This document shows, in pieces, positions 29,004 to 36,094 of a stretch of 57,254 nt of DNA. Source of the stretch: Deltaproteobacteria bacterium (GTDB lineage Bacteria; Desulfobacterota; Desulfuromonadia; Geobacterales; Pseudopelobacteraceae); contig JAJXYO010000004.1 in NCBI GenBank assembly GCA_021780495.1, forward strand, positions 1 through 57,254, in the 5' to 3' direction. The notes beneath the pieces were generated by a model. The model had not been told where the DNA came from. It saw only the letters and a program-made list of their open reading frames with translations, and searched no databases. Position numbers and translations under genes: made by a program. Each line of letters begins with the position of its first letter. The stretch's first letter is position 1.

Positions 29004-31133
29004 ATGATTGCCACGTCTACCCGCACCACCATCCTGAACAGCGGCGATCCGGAATCGAAACGGAAAGAGATTCTGGACTATTTCCACGCCACCTATGACA
29101 TCGATGAAAAGCTCTACGAGACCTTGAAATATGATGAAACCTTCTATCTGCGGGCTGACCGGTTGCGGCATCCGCTGATATTCTACTTCGGCCATACAGC
29201 CACCTTCTTCATCAACAAGCTGATTATCGGCCGCGTCATCGACCAGCGTATCAACCCCAGGTACGAATCCATGTTTGCCGTGGGGGTGGATGAGATGTCC
29301 TGGGACGACCTGGATGAACGTCACTACGACTGGCCGACCCGCCAACAGGTCAAGGAATATCGCGACCAGGTCCGCGCGGTGATTGACGGCTTGATCCGCA
29401 CCTTGCCGCTGAGCCTGCCGGTTACCTGGGAAAGCCCTTTCTGGGGCATCATGATGGGGATCGAGCACGAGCGCATCCACCTGGAGACCTCCTCGGTGCT
29501 GATCCGGCAATTACCGATCGATCAGGTGGTTCAGCTCCCCTTCTGGGACATCTGCCGCGAGTCGGGTGAGCCGCCGGTCAATGAACTGCTGCAGGTTCCG
29601 GGCGGCACGGTCGTACTCGGAAAATCCAAAGATCATCCCCTGTATGGCTGGGACAACGAGTACGGGGCGCATGAGGCCGAGGTCGCCGGTTTCAAGGCCG
29701 GCAAATACCTGGTATCCAATCGGGAATTCCTGGAATTCGTCCAGGCCGGTTGCTACCGTGATCGGCAGTGGTGGAACGAGGAAGGCTGGCAGTGGCGTGA
29801 GTTCAAGCAGGCCGAACATCCCCTGTTCTGGATCGCGTCCGGCGACGGCTGGCGCTTGCGCACCATGGCGTCGGAGATCGATCTGCCCTGGAACTGGCCG
29901 GTAGAGGTCAATCAGCTGGAGGCCAAGGCCTTCTGCAACTGGAAGGCGGCAAAGAGCGGCCTGCCGATTCGCCTGCCGAGCGAGGACGAATGGCACCGGC
30001 TGCGGGATGTCTGCGCTATCCCCGACCAGCCCTATTGGCATACGGCGCCGGGCAACATCAACCTGGAGTATTACAGCTCCTCCTGCCCCATCGATGTGTT
30101 CGGCAGCGGAGCGTTCTTCGATGTCATCGGTAATGTATGGCAATGGACCGAGACGCCGATCTACCCGTTCCATGGTTTCGAGATCCACCCGTGGTATGAC
30201 GATTTTTCCACTCCGACCTTTGACAGCAGGCACAACCTGATCAAGGGCGGCTCCTGGATCTCCACCGGCAACGAGGCCACCCGTGATTCGCGCTACGCCT
30301 TCCGACGCCATTTCTTCCAGCACGCCGGCTTCCGCTATGTGGAGAATAGCGCCCCGGTGATCATCCACGACGACCAGTACGAGAGCGATGCCCTGGCGGC
30401 CCAGTATTGCGAGGCCCACTACGGTCCCGAGCATTTCGGCGTGGCCAACTTTGCCGTGACCTGCGCCGGGATCGCCCTGGCAGCCATGCAGGGCCGTGCT
30501 ATGGATCATGCCCTCGACCTGGGCTGCGCCGTGGGGCGGGCGGCCTTTGAGCTGGCCAAAGGTGGTTTCAAACAGGTCACCGGCCTGGACTTCTCGACCC
30601 GCTTCTTTCGGCTGGCAACCCGTATGCGTGACGAAGGTTACCTGCGCTATGCCTTTCCCGAGGAGGGGGAGGTGATATCGTTTCACGAGATCGGGCTGAG
30701 CGCACTGGGGCTGGACACGGTTCGCGACAAGGTGCGTTTTTTTCAGGCCGATGCCTGCAACCTGCCGGACAAATTCAGCGGCTATGATCTGGTGCTGGCT
30801 GCCAACCTGATCGACCGGCTCTACTCGCCGCGCAGGTTCCTGACCACTATTCACGAACGGATGAATCCGGGCGGCCTGCTGGTGATTACCTCCCCGTACA
30901 CCTGGCTGGAGGAATACACCAAGAAAGAGGAATGGCTGGGCGGTTACCGTGAGGCCGGCGAGCCGGTCTGGAGCCTGGATGGCTTGAAGACGGCACTGGC
31001 GCCGCATTTCCGCATGCTGGGTGAACCGCGCGATGTACCGTTCGTGATCCGCGAGACACACAGGAAGTTCCAGCATACGCTGGCCGAGTTGACGGTGTGG
31101 TGCTTCGACTCCGCTCAGCAACCGGAAGTCTGA
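29004..31133 (+). CDS. ovoA: Ovothiol synthase OvoA (sulfoxide synthase plus methyltransferase)
   Basis: A 709-residue three-domain enzyme. A DinB-like domain carries the three iron-ligand His: H64 (FGHTATFF) and H155/H159 (IEHERIHLE). An FGE-sulfatase-like domain follows at about 190-470 (WDNEYGAHEAEV, NVWQWTET, KGGSWISTGNEATR). A SAM methyltransferase is at about 490-700 (LDLGCAVGRAAFELA). It joins Cys to C5 of His as a sulfoxide and N-methylates the thiol-histidine to ovothiol A. AAGGAG supports ATG 29004, and a GCAGCCC/GGGCTGC hairpin precedes it. The last residues (FDSAQQPEV) and the stop codon are encoded by repeat sequence. Confidence 0.93.
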   Translation: MIATSTRTTILNSGDPESKRKEILDYFHATYDIDEKLYETLKYDETFYLRADRLRHPLIFYFGHTATFFINKLIIGRVIDQRINPRYESMFAVGVDEMSWDDLDERHYDWPTRQQVKEYRDQVRAVIDGLIRTLPLSLPVTWESPFWGIMMGIEHERIHLETSSVLIRQLPIDQVVQLPFWDICRESGEPPVNELLQVPGGTVVLGKSKDHPLYGWDNEYGAHEAEVAGFKAGKYLVSNREFLEFVQAGCYRDRQWWNEEGWQWREFKQAEHPLFWIASGDGWRLRTMASEIDLPWNWPVEVNQLEAKAFCNWKAAKSGLPIRLPSEDEWHRLRDVCAIPDQPYWHTAPGNINLEYYSSSCPIDVFGSGAFFDVIGNVWQWTETPIYPFHGFEIHPWYDDFSTPTFDSRHNLIKGGSWISTGNEATRDSRYAFRRHFFQHAGFRYVENSAPVIIHDDQYESDALAAQYCEAHYGPEHFGVANFAVTCAGIALAAMQGRAMDHALDLGCAVGRAAFELAKGGFKQVTGLDFSTRFFRLATRMRDEGYLRYAFPEEGEVISFHEIGLSALGLDTVRDKVRFFQADACNLPDKFSGYDLVLAANLIDRLYSPRRFLTTIHERMNPGGLLVITSPYTWLEEYTKKEEWLGGYREAGEPVWSLDGLKTALAPHFRMLGEPRDVPFVIRETHRKFQHTLAELTVWCFDSAQQPEV
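31105..31126 (-). repeat. REP-like palindromic repeat, copy 1 (in ovoA 3' end)
   Basis: On the minus strand this reads GCTGAGCGGAGTCGAAGC, matching the core GGCTGAGCGRAGTCGAAGCC of four other copies. In the ovoA frame it encodes CFDSAQQ. Confidence 0.7.
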
Positions 31134-31250
31134 TTCAGCAACCGGAAGTCTGATTCAGCGATCGGAAGTCTGATTCAGCGATCGGAAGTCTGATTCAGCG
31201 ATCGGAAGTCTGAGTTTAGCAGCCGGAAGTCTGAGTTCAGCAGCCGGAAG
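31121..31250 (+). repeat. 20-bp tandem repeat array (about 6 copies)
   Basis: Units of the type ATCGGAAGTCTGATTCAGCG start at 31121, 31141, 31161, 31181 and 31201 with exact 20-bp spacing, then a diverged copy (CCGGAAGTCTGAGTTCAGCAG) and a partial CCGGAAGGCAG. The ovoA stop codon lies inside the first unit. There are no spacers, so it is not a CRISPR array. Confidence 0.9.
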
Positions 31251-31282
31251 GCAGTGCTCAGTAACCGAAATTATTTAATCCT

Positions 31283-31308
31283 GTTGGCTGAGCGGAGTCG
31301 AAGCCAAC
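31283..31308 (+). repeat. REP-like palindromic repeat, copy 2
   Basis: GGCTGAGCGGAGTCGAAGCC core, with arms GTTGGCT (31283-31289) and AGCCAAC (31302-31308) able to pair. It lies 20 nt upstream of the GIY-YIG gene. Confidence 0.85.
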
Positions 31309-31328
31309 AATCCGAGGGAATACATCGA

Positions 31329-31637
31329 ATGCCATACATGTACATCCTCGAATGCGCAGATGGTAGCTACTACACCGGAAGCACCCGCGACTTGGAACGC
31401 CGCTTATGGGAACATCAGAATGGCCTTGGCGCAAACCATACCGCAAAAAGGCTGCCAGTGAAGCTTGTCTATTGCGAAGAATGTGATCGCGTCGATGACG
31501 CTTTTTATCGAGAAAAGCAGATTCAAGGGTGGAGTCGGAAAAAGAAACAGGCTTTGATTGCCGGTGATGCCAATCAGGTTCATTTGTTGGCGGAATGCCA
31601 GAATGAAAGTCATTGCAGGAATAAAGAGAGTGAGTGA
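31329..31637 (+). CDS. GIY-YIG nuclease family protein (UPF0213-like)
   Basis: A 102-residue single-domain GIY-YIG protein. The signature appears as MYILECADGSYYTGSTRDLE (residues about 4-23), with the catalytic Arg context RDLERRLWEHQNG following. The downstream acidic residue is in FYREKQIQGWSRKKKQALI (about 65-83), where Glu is the expected metal ligand. All catalytic positions seem kept. I chose ATG 31329 (MPYMYILEC) with GAGGGA upstream; an earlier start would translate the palindromic repeat. Inverted repeat copies lie on both sides, so a role in moving or processing these repeats is an attractive inference. GC is lower than in neighbours. Confidence 0.88.
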   Translation: MPYMYILECADGSYYTGSTRDLERRLWEHQNGLGANHTAKRLPVKLVYCEECDRVDDAFYREKQIQGWSRKKKQALIAGDANQVHLLAECQNESHCRNKESE

Positions 31638-31643
31638 TACTTG

Positions 31644-31668
31644 CTTGGCTTCGGCTCCGCTCAGCCAG
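31644..31668 (-). repeat. REP-like palindromic repeat, copy 3 (inverted)
   Basis: CTTGGCTTCGGCTCCGCTCA followed by GCCAGCG on the plus strand, i.e. the reverse complement of copy 2 with one or two changes. With copy 2 it brackets the GIY-YIG gene in inverted orientation. Confidence 0.8.
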
Positions 31669-31700
31669 CGGGTTTCCGATAATCTAGGGAGGCGCTCTTT

Positions 31701-31859
31701 ATGAAGGCGATAGAATTTGACAAAAAATTTGATGAAGGCGAGGATATTTCTCAATTTCTAGATATTTACAAAGCTCGCAGACCTATAAAGAATCAAAAGG
31801 AGAATAATGAGGTCCCGTTGGCTGAGCGAAGTCGAAGCCAAGCCAGTTGCAAGCATTAA
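31701..31859 (+). pseudogene. Truncated CopG-type antitoxin (BrnA-like)
   Basis: A 52-codon frame with a good ribosome site (GGGAGG). The first 30 residues, MKAIEFDKKFDEGEDISQFL plus DIYKARRPIK, match the N-terminus of CopG-family antitoxins usually found with BrnT-type toxins. The ribbon-helix-helix part expected next (VNVDFP...) is absent. Instead the frame runs into a REP-like repeat (encoding PLAERSRSQ) and stops. No toxin gene is visible upstream, where the GIY-YIG gene lies. I read it as a remnant of a toxin-antitoxin pair broken by repeat insertion. Confidence 0.6.
31816..31841 (+). repeat. REP-like palindromic repeat, copy 4
   Basis: CGTTGGCTGAGCGAAGTCGA followed by AGCCAA, the same core as copy 2. 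It is fused to the truncated antitoxin frame. Confidence 0.85.
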
Positions 31860-31968
31860 ACCCGTCGCCTTGGGGTGCCGAGGCAATCCATTATAAAGGT
31901 ATGGGTCGCTGAGCGTTTGCAGAAGGCCGCATAGGTGACGTTGGATAAATGTTCCCGTTTGGGTGGAT

Positions 31969-32000
31969 GAGCGGTTCACGCGCGTGCGCGTGAACCGCTC
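31969..32000. repeat. 32-nt perfect inverted repeat
   Basis: GAGCGGTTCACGCGC (31969-31983) and GCGCGTGAACCGCTC (31986-32000) are perfect complements with a 2-nt centre. No T run follows. It lies 27 nt before the start of an orphan membrane-protein gene. Confidence 0.85.
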
Positions 32001-32026
32001 AATAACGAAGTTGTGCAGGAGAATGA

Positions 32027-32572
32027 ATGAAAAGCAAACCAGGAATTACCATCATCGCTTCATACTTCCTGTTTAACGGTTCCTATGTGGCATATCAACT
32101 TGTCATCGCTGCGCTTCACGGCGGGACAACAGAAAGCAATCTATTTTACAACTTGGTACCTATAGTTTTCCTGACATCCGGAGTAGGGCTTTTTCTGAAA
32201 AAAGGATGGGGATGGAATGTCACAGTCCTCGCAGCGGGCTGCTACTTATTGCTTGGAGTGCTGAAAGCGGCTGCCTATTTGGCTCAAGAAAATGATATCT
32301 CATTACTTATTAAGGGTAGTGTTGATATTGTTTTGGCACTTTGCATAATTGTTTACATGAACAGAAAGACAATAAAAGAAGGATTTGAAAAAAGTCCTAT
32401 ATCGTTGATGTGTATTGGAACCTTTCTTCTGCTGAGTGGAGTCACCCATATGTTTGCTATCCAGATTCTGGATACTATTTTCCGAATGATAGCCTTATTG
32501 GTGGGTATGGTTTTGATGTTTAAGGCAAAACAGCAATTACGAGAGCAAGGTGATAGCACAACACTCGGTTAG
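32027..32572 (+). CDS. Orphan multi-pass membrane protein
   Basis: A 181-residue protein with about five hydrophobic segments (for example ITIIASYFLFNGSYVAYQLV, VTVLAAGCYLLLGVLKAAAY, GSVDIVLALCIIVYM) and a basic C-terminus. GAGAATGA precedes the ATG. It is clearly more AT-rich than surrounding genes, which suggests recent acquisition together with the GIY-YIG region. I do not recognise a family or function. Confidence 0.7.
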   Translation: MKSKPGITIIASYFLFNGSYVAYQLVIAALHGGTTESNLFYNLVPIVFLTSGVGLFLKKGWGWNVTVLAAGCYLLLGVLKAAAYLAQENDISLLIKGSVDIVLALCIIVYMNRKTIKEGFEKSPISLMCIGTFLLLSGVTHMFAIQILDTIFRMIALLVGMVLMFKAKQQLREQGDSTTLG

Positions 32573-32601
32573 ACCAGTCGGCGATAAAGCCGCCGCTGGT
32601 C
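32572..32601 (+). terminator. Hairpin after the orphan membrane-protein gene
   Basis: GACCAG (32572-32577) pairs with CTGGTC (32596-32601), with additional CGGC/GCCG pairing inside. There is no T tract, so termination is uncertain. Confidence 0.4.
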
Positions 32602-32633
32602 ACCCTCAAACCGTTACAGAATCGAGACCCGCT

Positions 32634-33425
32634 ATGATCACTGATATTCCACCTTTCATGCCGGCCCTGTTTATCGGCCACGGCAACCCGATGAATGCCA
32701 TCGAGGAATCCGTCTACGCGGCTGCCTGGCGCGCGGTTGCTGCGACGATTCTGCGTCCCACGTCGATCCTCTGTATCTCGGCCCACTGGGAGACCGAGGG
32801 CACCTTTGTGACCGCCATGCCGCAACCCAAGACGATCCACGATTTCTACGGCTTTACCGATGCGCTCTACCAGGTGCAGTATCCGGCCCCCGGTTCGCCC
32901 GAGCTGGCCGGGCGGGTGCGTGACCTGGTGAAATCCACTGCCGTGCGATTGGACGACGGCTATTCCTGGGGGCTGGACCATGGCGCCTGGTCGGTGCTGC
33001 GGCGTATGTACCCGCTGGCCGATATCCCTACCGTGCAGCTCAGCCTCGACCGCAGCCAGCACCCCCGCTTTCACTACGATCTGGGGCGCGAGCTGCAGGT
33101 GTTGCGACGGGAAGGGGTACTGATCGTGGGCAGCGGCAACATCGTCCACAACCTGCGCCTGCTGCAATGGGATGCCCGCGAACCGCACCCTTGGGCTGTG
33201 GCGTTTGACACCCTGGCGGCGGAACTGATCCTGTCGGGCGAACACGACCGTTTGGTGGCCTACGCGGCCTTGGGCGAGGCGGCCCGTCTTTCGATTCCAA
33301 CTAACGAGCACTATCTGCCGTTGTTGTACATCCTGGCGTTGCAGCACGCGGGCGAAGCGGTCTCCTTCTTTGCCGAGGGACTGCCGCTCGGTTCCATCTC
33401 CATGCGCTCGGTCAGGATTGGCTGA
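32634..33425 (+). CDS. DODA-type extradiol dioxygenase family protein (YgiD-like)
   Basis: A 263-residue LigB-fold protein. It has FMPALFIGHGNPMNAIEES near the start (metal-ligand His), ILCISAHWETEGTFVT (second His, about residues 40-55), and DYG.DHG-type YSWGLDHGAWSVLRRMYP (about 110-127). HPRFHYDLGRELQVLR and GNIVHNLR follow. These are 4,5-DOPA/catechol dioxygenase features (E. coli YgiD). The start at ATG 32634 avoids residues encoded by the preceding hairpin. The natural substrate in this organism is unknown. Confidence 0.88.
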   Translation: MITDIPPFMPALFIGHGNPMNAIEESVYAAAWRAVAATILRPTSILCISAHWETEGTFVTAMPQPKTIHDFYGFTDALYQVQYPAPGSPELAGRVRDLVKSTAVRLDDGYSWGLDHGAWSVLRRMYPLADIPTVQLSLDRSQHPRFHYDLGRELQVLRREGVLIVGSGNIVHNLRLLQWDAREPHPWAVAFDTLAAELILSGEHDRLVAYAALGEAARLSIPTNEHYLPLLYILALQHAGEAVSFFAEGLPLGSISMRSVRIG

Positions 33426-33473
33426 TGTGTCGCGATCATTACGGCAATTTACGAAGGATAGAGGAGGTCTATA

Positions 33474-33677
33474 ATGGAAAACCGGATTACGGAACTGGAA
33501 CTGCGCTTTATGCATCAGGAAAAAACCATCACCGAGCTGAATGAGACGGTTTGCCGCCAGGAGTTGTCGATTGCCCGGCTGGAGCGGGAGCTTGGCCGGA
33601 TGCGGGAACAGTTCTCGTTACTGTCGCCTTCCATCAATAGAACCTCTGACGAGGAAGAACCGCCTCCCCATTATTGA
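33474..33677 (+). CDS. slyX: SlyX family protein
   Basis: A 67-residue coiled-coil protein. It starts MENRITELELRFMHQEKTIT with heptad repeats running through about residue 45 (ELNETVCRQELSIARLEREL) and ends in a Pro/Glu-rich tail EEEPPPHY typical of SlyX. The function is unknown in any species. GAGG precedes the ATG. Confidence 0.85.
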   Translation: MENRITELELRFMHQEKTITELNETVCRQELSIARLERELGRMREQFSLLSPSINRTSDEEEPPPHY

Positions 33678-33716
33678 GCCGTTGGGTGATTATTTTATAC
33701 GTTAAGGAGAAGTGCG

Positions 33717-34376
33717 ATGGATGTCGTGTTGAACGAGGTTGAGGTGCGGGTGCTCGGTTGCCTGATCGAGAAGGAGATGACCACCCCGGAATATTATCCG
33801 CTTTCTTTAAATGCCCTTACCAATGCCTGTAATCAGAAATCAAACCGCGACCCGGTCATGGCCCTGGCTGAGGAGGATGTGGTGCGGGCGCTTAACCGCA
33901 TGCGCTTCAACCAGCTGACGGTTGTGTCGGGTGAAAGCAGTCGTGTGGCCAAGTATCGCCATCTGCTGGCCGAGAAGCTGGGGCTGATTCCGGCTGAACT
34001 GGCCATCATGTGCGAGCTGCTGGTGCGAGGACCCCAGACGTTGGGCGAATTGCGTACCCGCTGCGAACGTATGTACTCTTTTGCCGATCTGGCTGCGGTG
34101 GAAGAGGTTCTCAATGAATTGATGGGGCGCGACGATCCTCTGATTGTGCGTCTGCCTCGTCAACCGGGACGCAAAGAGGCCCGCAACGCCCATCTTTTCT
34201 CCGGGATGCCGGATATGTCGGCTGAGGAACATGAGGCGTCGCCCGAACCGGCGCGTGTCAGGGTTATGGCGGAAAATGAGAGATTGACAAAGCTGGAGGA
34301 GGAAGTGGCTGCCCTGCGGTCGGAGGTGGCAGGGCTGCGTCAGGCCGTGGAGGAGTTTAAGAAGCAGTTTGAATAG
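33717..34376 (+). CDS. YceH family protein (DUF480)
   Basis: A 219-residue protein with two winged-helix domains. It has EVRVLGCLIEKEMTTPEYYP followed by LSLNALTNACNQKSNRDPV (residues about 8-46), which is the DUF480/YceH signature. The second half has LLVRGPQTLGELRTRCERMY (about 100-120). The C-terminus is a coiled coil (LTKLEEEVAALRSEVAGLRQ). It resembles regulatory DNA-binding proteins but has no known target. AAGGAGAA supports the ATG. Its 3' end overlaps the convergent hflX gene by 20 nt. Confidence 0.9.
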   Translation: MDVVLNEVEVRVLGCLIEKEMTTPEYYPLSLNALTNACNQKSNRDPVMALAEEDVVRALNRMRFNQLTVVSGESSRVAKYRHLLAEKLGLIPAELAIMCELLVRGPQTLGELRTRCERMYSFADLAAVEEVLNELMGRDDPLIVRLPRQPGRKEARNAHLFSGMPDMSAEEHEASPEPARVRVMAENERLTKLEEEVAALRSEVAGLRQAVEEFKKQFE

Positions 34377-36051
34377 ACGGGTCGTCGTCGAGGTGTTCGT
34401 CCGGCCAGAAGCGCCGCTGGAGTTCCTCCATCAGCGGCGCCAGGCTCTTCCGGTCACGGGCCGATACGATGATGCCCCCTTCGGTCCGTGCCGATTGGCG
34501 CACGCGTAAAAATGCCACCGTATCCTTCCTTTTCATATCCTTCAGCAGATCCGCCTTGTTGAAGACCAGTAACTCGTCCTTGTCTCCCAATCCCAGCTCA
34601 GCAAGAATAGTCCGCACCTGCGCGATCTGATCCTCGAAACGGGGGTTGGCGGTGTCCACTACGTGCAGCAGCAGGTTGGCGTCCTGCAGCTCTTCCAGCG
34701 TGGCCTTGAAGGCGCCCATCAGCGATTTTGGCAGCGAACGGATGAAACCGACCGTATCGGTGATGATCACCTCCCGCTCGCGGGGAAAGCGCAGGCGGCG
34801 GGTCGAGGTGTCCAGGGTGGCGAAGAGCAGGTCCTCGGTAAACACATCGCTCTTGGTCAGGGCGTTCAGCAGGGTCGATTTGCCGGCGTTGGTATAGCCG
34901 ACGATCGAGATGATCGGCACACCGGCCTTGATGCGCTGCTGCCTCCGCTGGGAGCGGCCGCGGGACAGGTCTTCCAGCACGCGTTCCAGACTGGCGATAC
35001 GGTCGCGGATGCGGCGCCGGTCGGTTTCCAGCTTGGTCTCGCCCGGTCCGCGTCCGCCGATGCCGCCCATCAGGCGCGACATCTGCACGCCGCGCCCGGT
35101 CAGGCGCGGCAGCAGGTACTTGAGCTGGGCCAGTTCCACCTGGACCTTGCCGTCCAGGCTCTTGGCCCGGCGGGCGAAGATGTCCAGGATCAACTGGCTG
35201 CGGTCGATGACCTTCAGTTCGGTCAGGGCCGAGATGGAACGGATCTGGGCCGGGGTCAGCTCCTGGTCAAAGATCAGCATGGTGGCGCCGCGTTGCAGTG
35301 CCCGAATGACGACGTCCCGCATCTTGCCTTCGCCCATGACATAGCGGGGGTTGAGGCTGTGCGGCCGCTGAATGAATTCATCCAGGGCCTCCACGCGGGA
35401 GGTGCGGGCCAGTTCCCGCAGTTCGGCCATGGAATCCTCGGCGTCCTGGCGGGTGCCGCCCGTGGTGACCGAAATCAGAATGGCCCGCTCCAGAGCGTCA
35501 GCCGATCTGCTTGAGCTGCGCGTGACCCTCTCCAGATCCGCTTCCAGTTCGGGTATGAAATGGACGCAGTCCAGATCGATACGTTCCAGCGGGCTGACCG
35601 GTTCGGTGGTGGCCGGCGATCCGCTCTGGCTGCCTGATAACCAGGCCAGCTGGGCATAGATCTGCTGTTTTCCGGGAACGAAGAGCAGCGTGGCCAGCAG
35701 GTCCAGCCGCAGCAGGGAAAGGTCGGTGATATCGTCTTCGGTGATGGATTCGTTCTTGAGGTGGGTGTGAACCAGGCGCAGCCCCCGCAAGGGGCGTTTT
35801 CCCAGTGGATAGTCGCTCAGATCGGGAATGACCAAGCCCTTTTCATCACCGACAATCACATATTCCACCATGCCGGACCGGCTGATGAGGATCCCGATCT
35901 GGCGACGAATGTCGGCTGACAGTTCGACCAGACGGGCCGCCAGTTCCTGGGAACAGAATTCGGCTGGCGGGATGCGTCTGCGGTACAGCCGTTCCAGAGC
36001 CTGGATCTGACTTGATTTTAGGCCTGCAAGATTTCCGAACGGTTCTTTGAT
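34357..36051 (-). CDS. hflX: Ribosome-associated GTPase HflX (apparent ATC start)
   Basis: A ribosome-splitting GTPase of about 564 residues with the HflX glycine-rich segment (LMGGIGGRGPGETKLETDRR), G1 GYTNAGKSTLLNAL, G3 DTVGFIRSLPKSL and G4 NKAD. The first ATG in frame is at 35871, but 60 codons upstream the frame still encodes conserved HflX N-terminal sequence (GNLAGLKSSQIQALERLYRR, then IPPAEFCSQEL) with no ATG, GTG or TTG before a stop at 36055-36057. The codon ATC at 36051 lies 7 nt after GGAG, just where the family usually starts. I therefore place the start there. A mutated ATG or a sequencing error are alternatives. Confidence 0.88.
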   Translation of the reverse strand: MKEPFGNLAGLKSSQIQALERLYRRRIPPAEFCSQELAARLVELSADIRRQIGILISRSGMVEYVIVGDEKGLVIPDLSDYPLGKRPLRGLRLVHTHLKNESITEDDITDLSLLRLDLLATLLFVPGKQQIYAQLAWLSGSQSGSPATTEPVSPLERIDLDCVHFIPELEADLERVTRSSSRSADALERAILISVTTGGTRQDAEDSMAELRELARTSRVEALDEFIQRPHSLNPRYVMGEGKMRDVVIRALQRGATMLIFDQELTPAQIRSISALTELKVIDRSQLILDIFARRAKSLDGKVQVELAQLKYLLPRLTGRGVQMSRLMGGIGGRGPGETKLETDRRRIRDRIASLERVLEDLSRGRSQRRQQRIKAGVPIISIVGYTNAGKSTLLNALTKSDVFTEDLLFATLDTSTRRLRFPREREVIITDTVGFIRSLPKSLMGAFKATLEELQDANLLLHVVDTANPRFEDQIAQVRTILAELGLGDKDELLVFNKADLLKDMKRKDTVAFLRVRQSARTEGGIIVSARDRKSLAPLMEELQRRFWPDEHLDDDPSIQTAS

Positions 36052-36094
36052 GGGTTAACTCCGAGGGTGGTAACTGAGTAAGAGTATGTCTGGA

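Noticed and set aside
29511..31121. Minus-strand frame of more than 500 codons opposite ovoA
   Set aside because: Antisense shadow; no domain recognisable, while ovoA has three complete domains.
31121..31250. CRISPR array
   Set aside because: The 20-bp units are directly adjacent with no variable spacers and no cas genes nearby.
31860..32026. Integron attC site or gene cassette boundary
   Set aside because: A GTTGGAT motif occurs near 31940, but I could not find the matching RYYYAAC partner or the paired arms of an attC.
35871..35873. ATG 35871 as the true hflX start
   Set aside because: It would drop 60 residues that match the conserved HflX N-terminal domain and it lacks a ribosome site.
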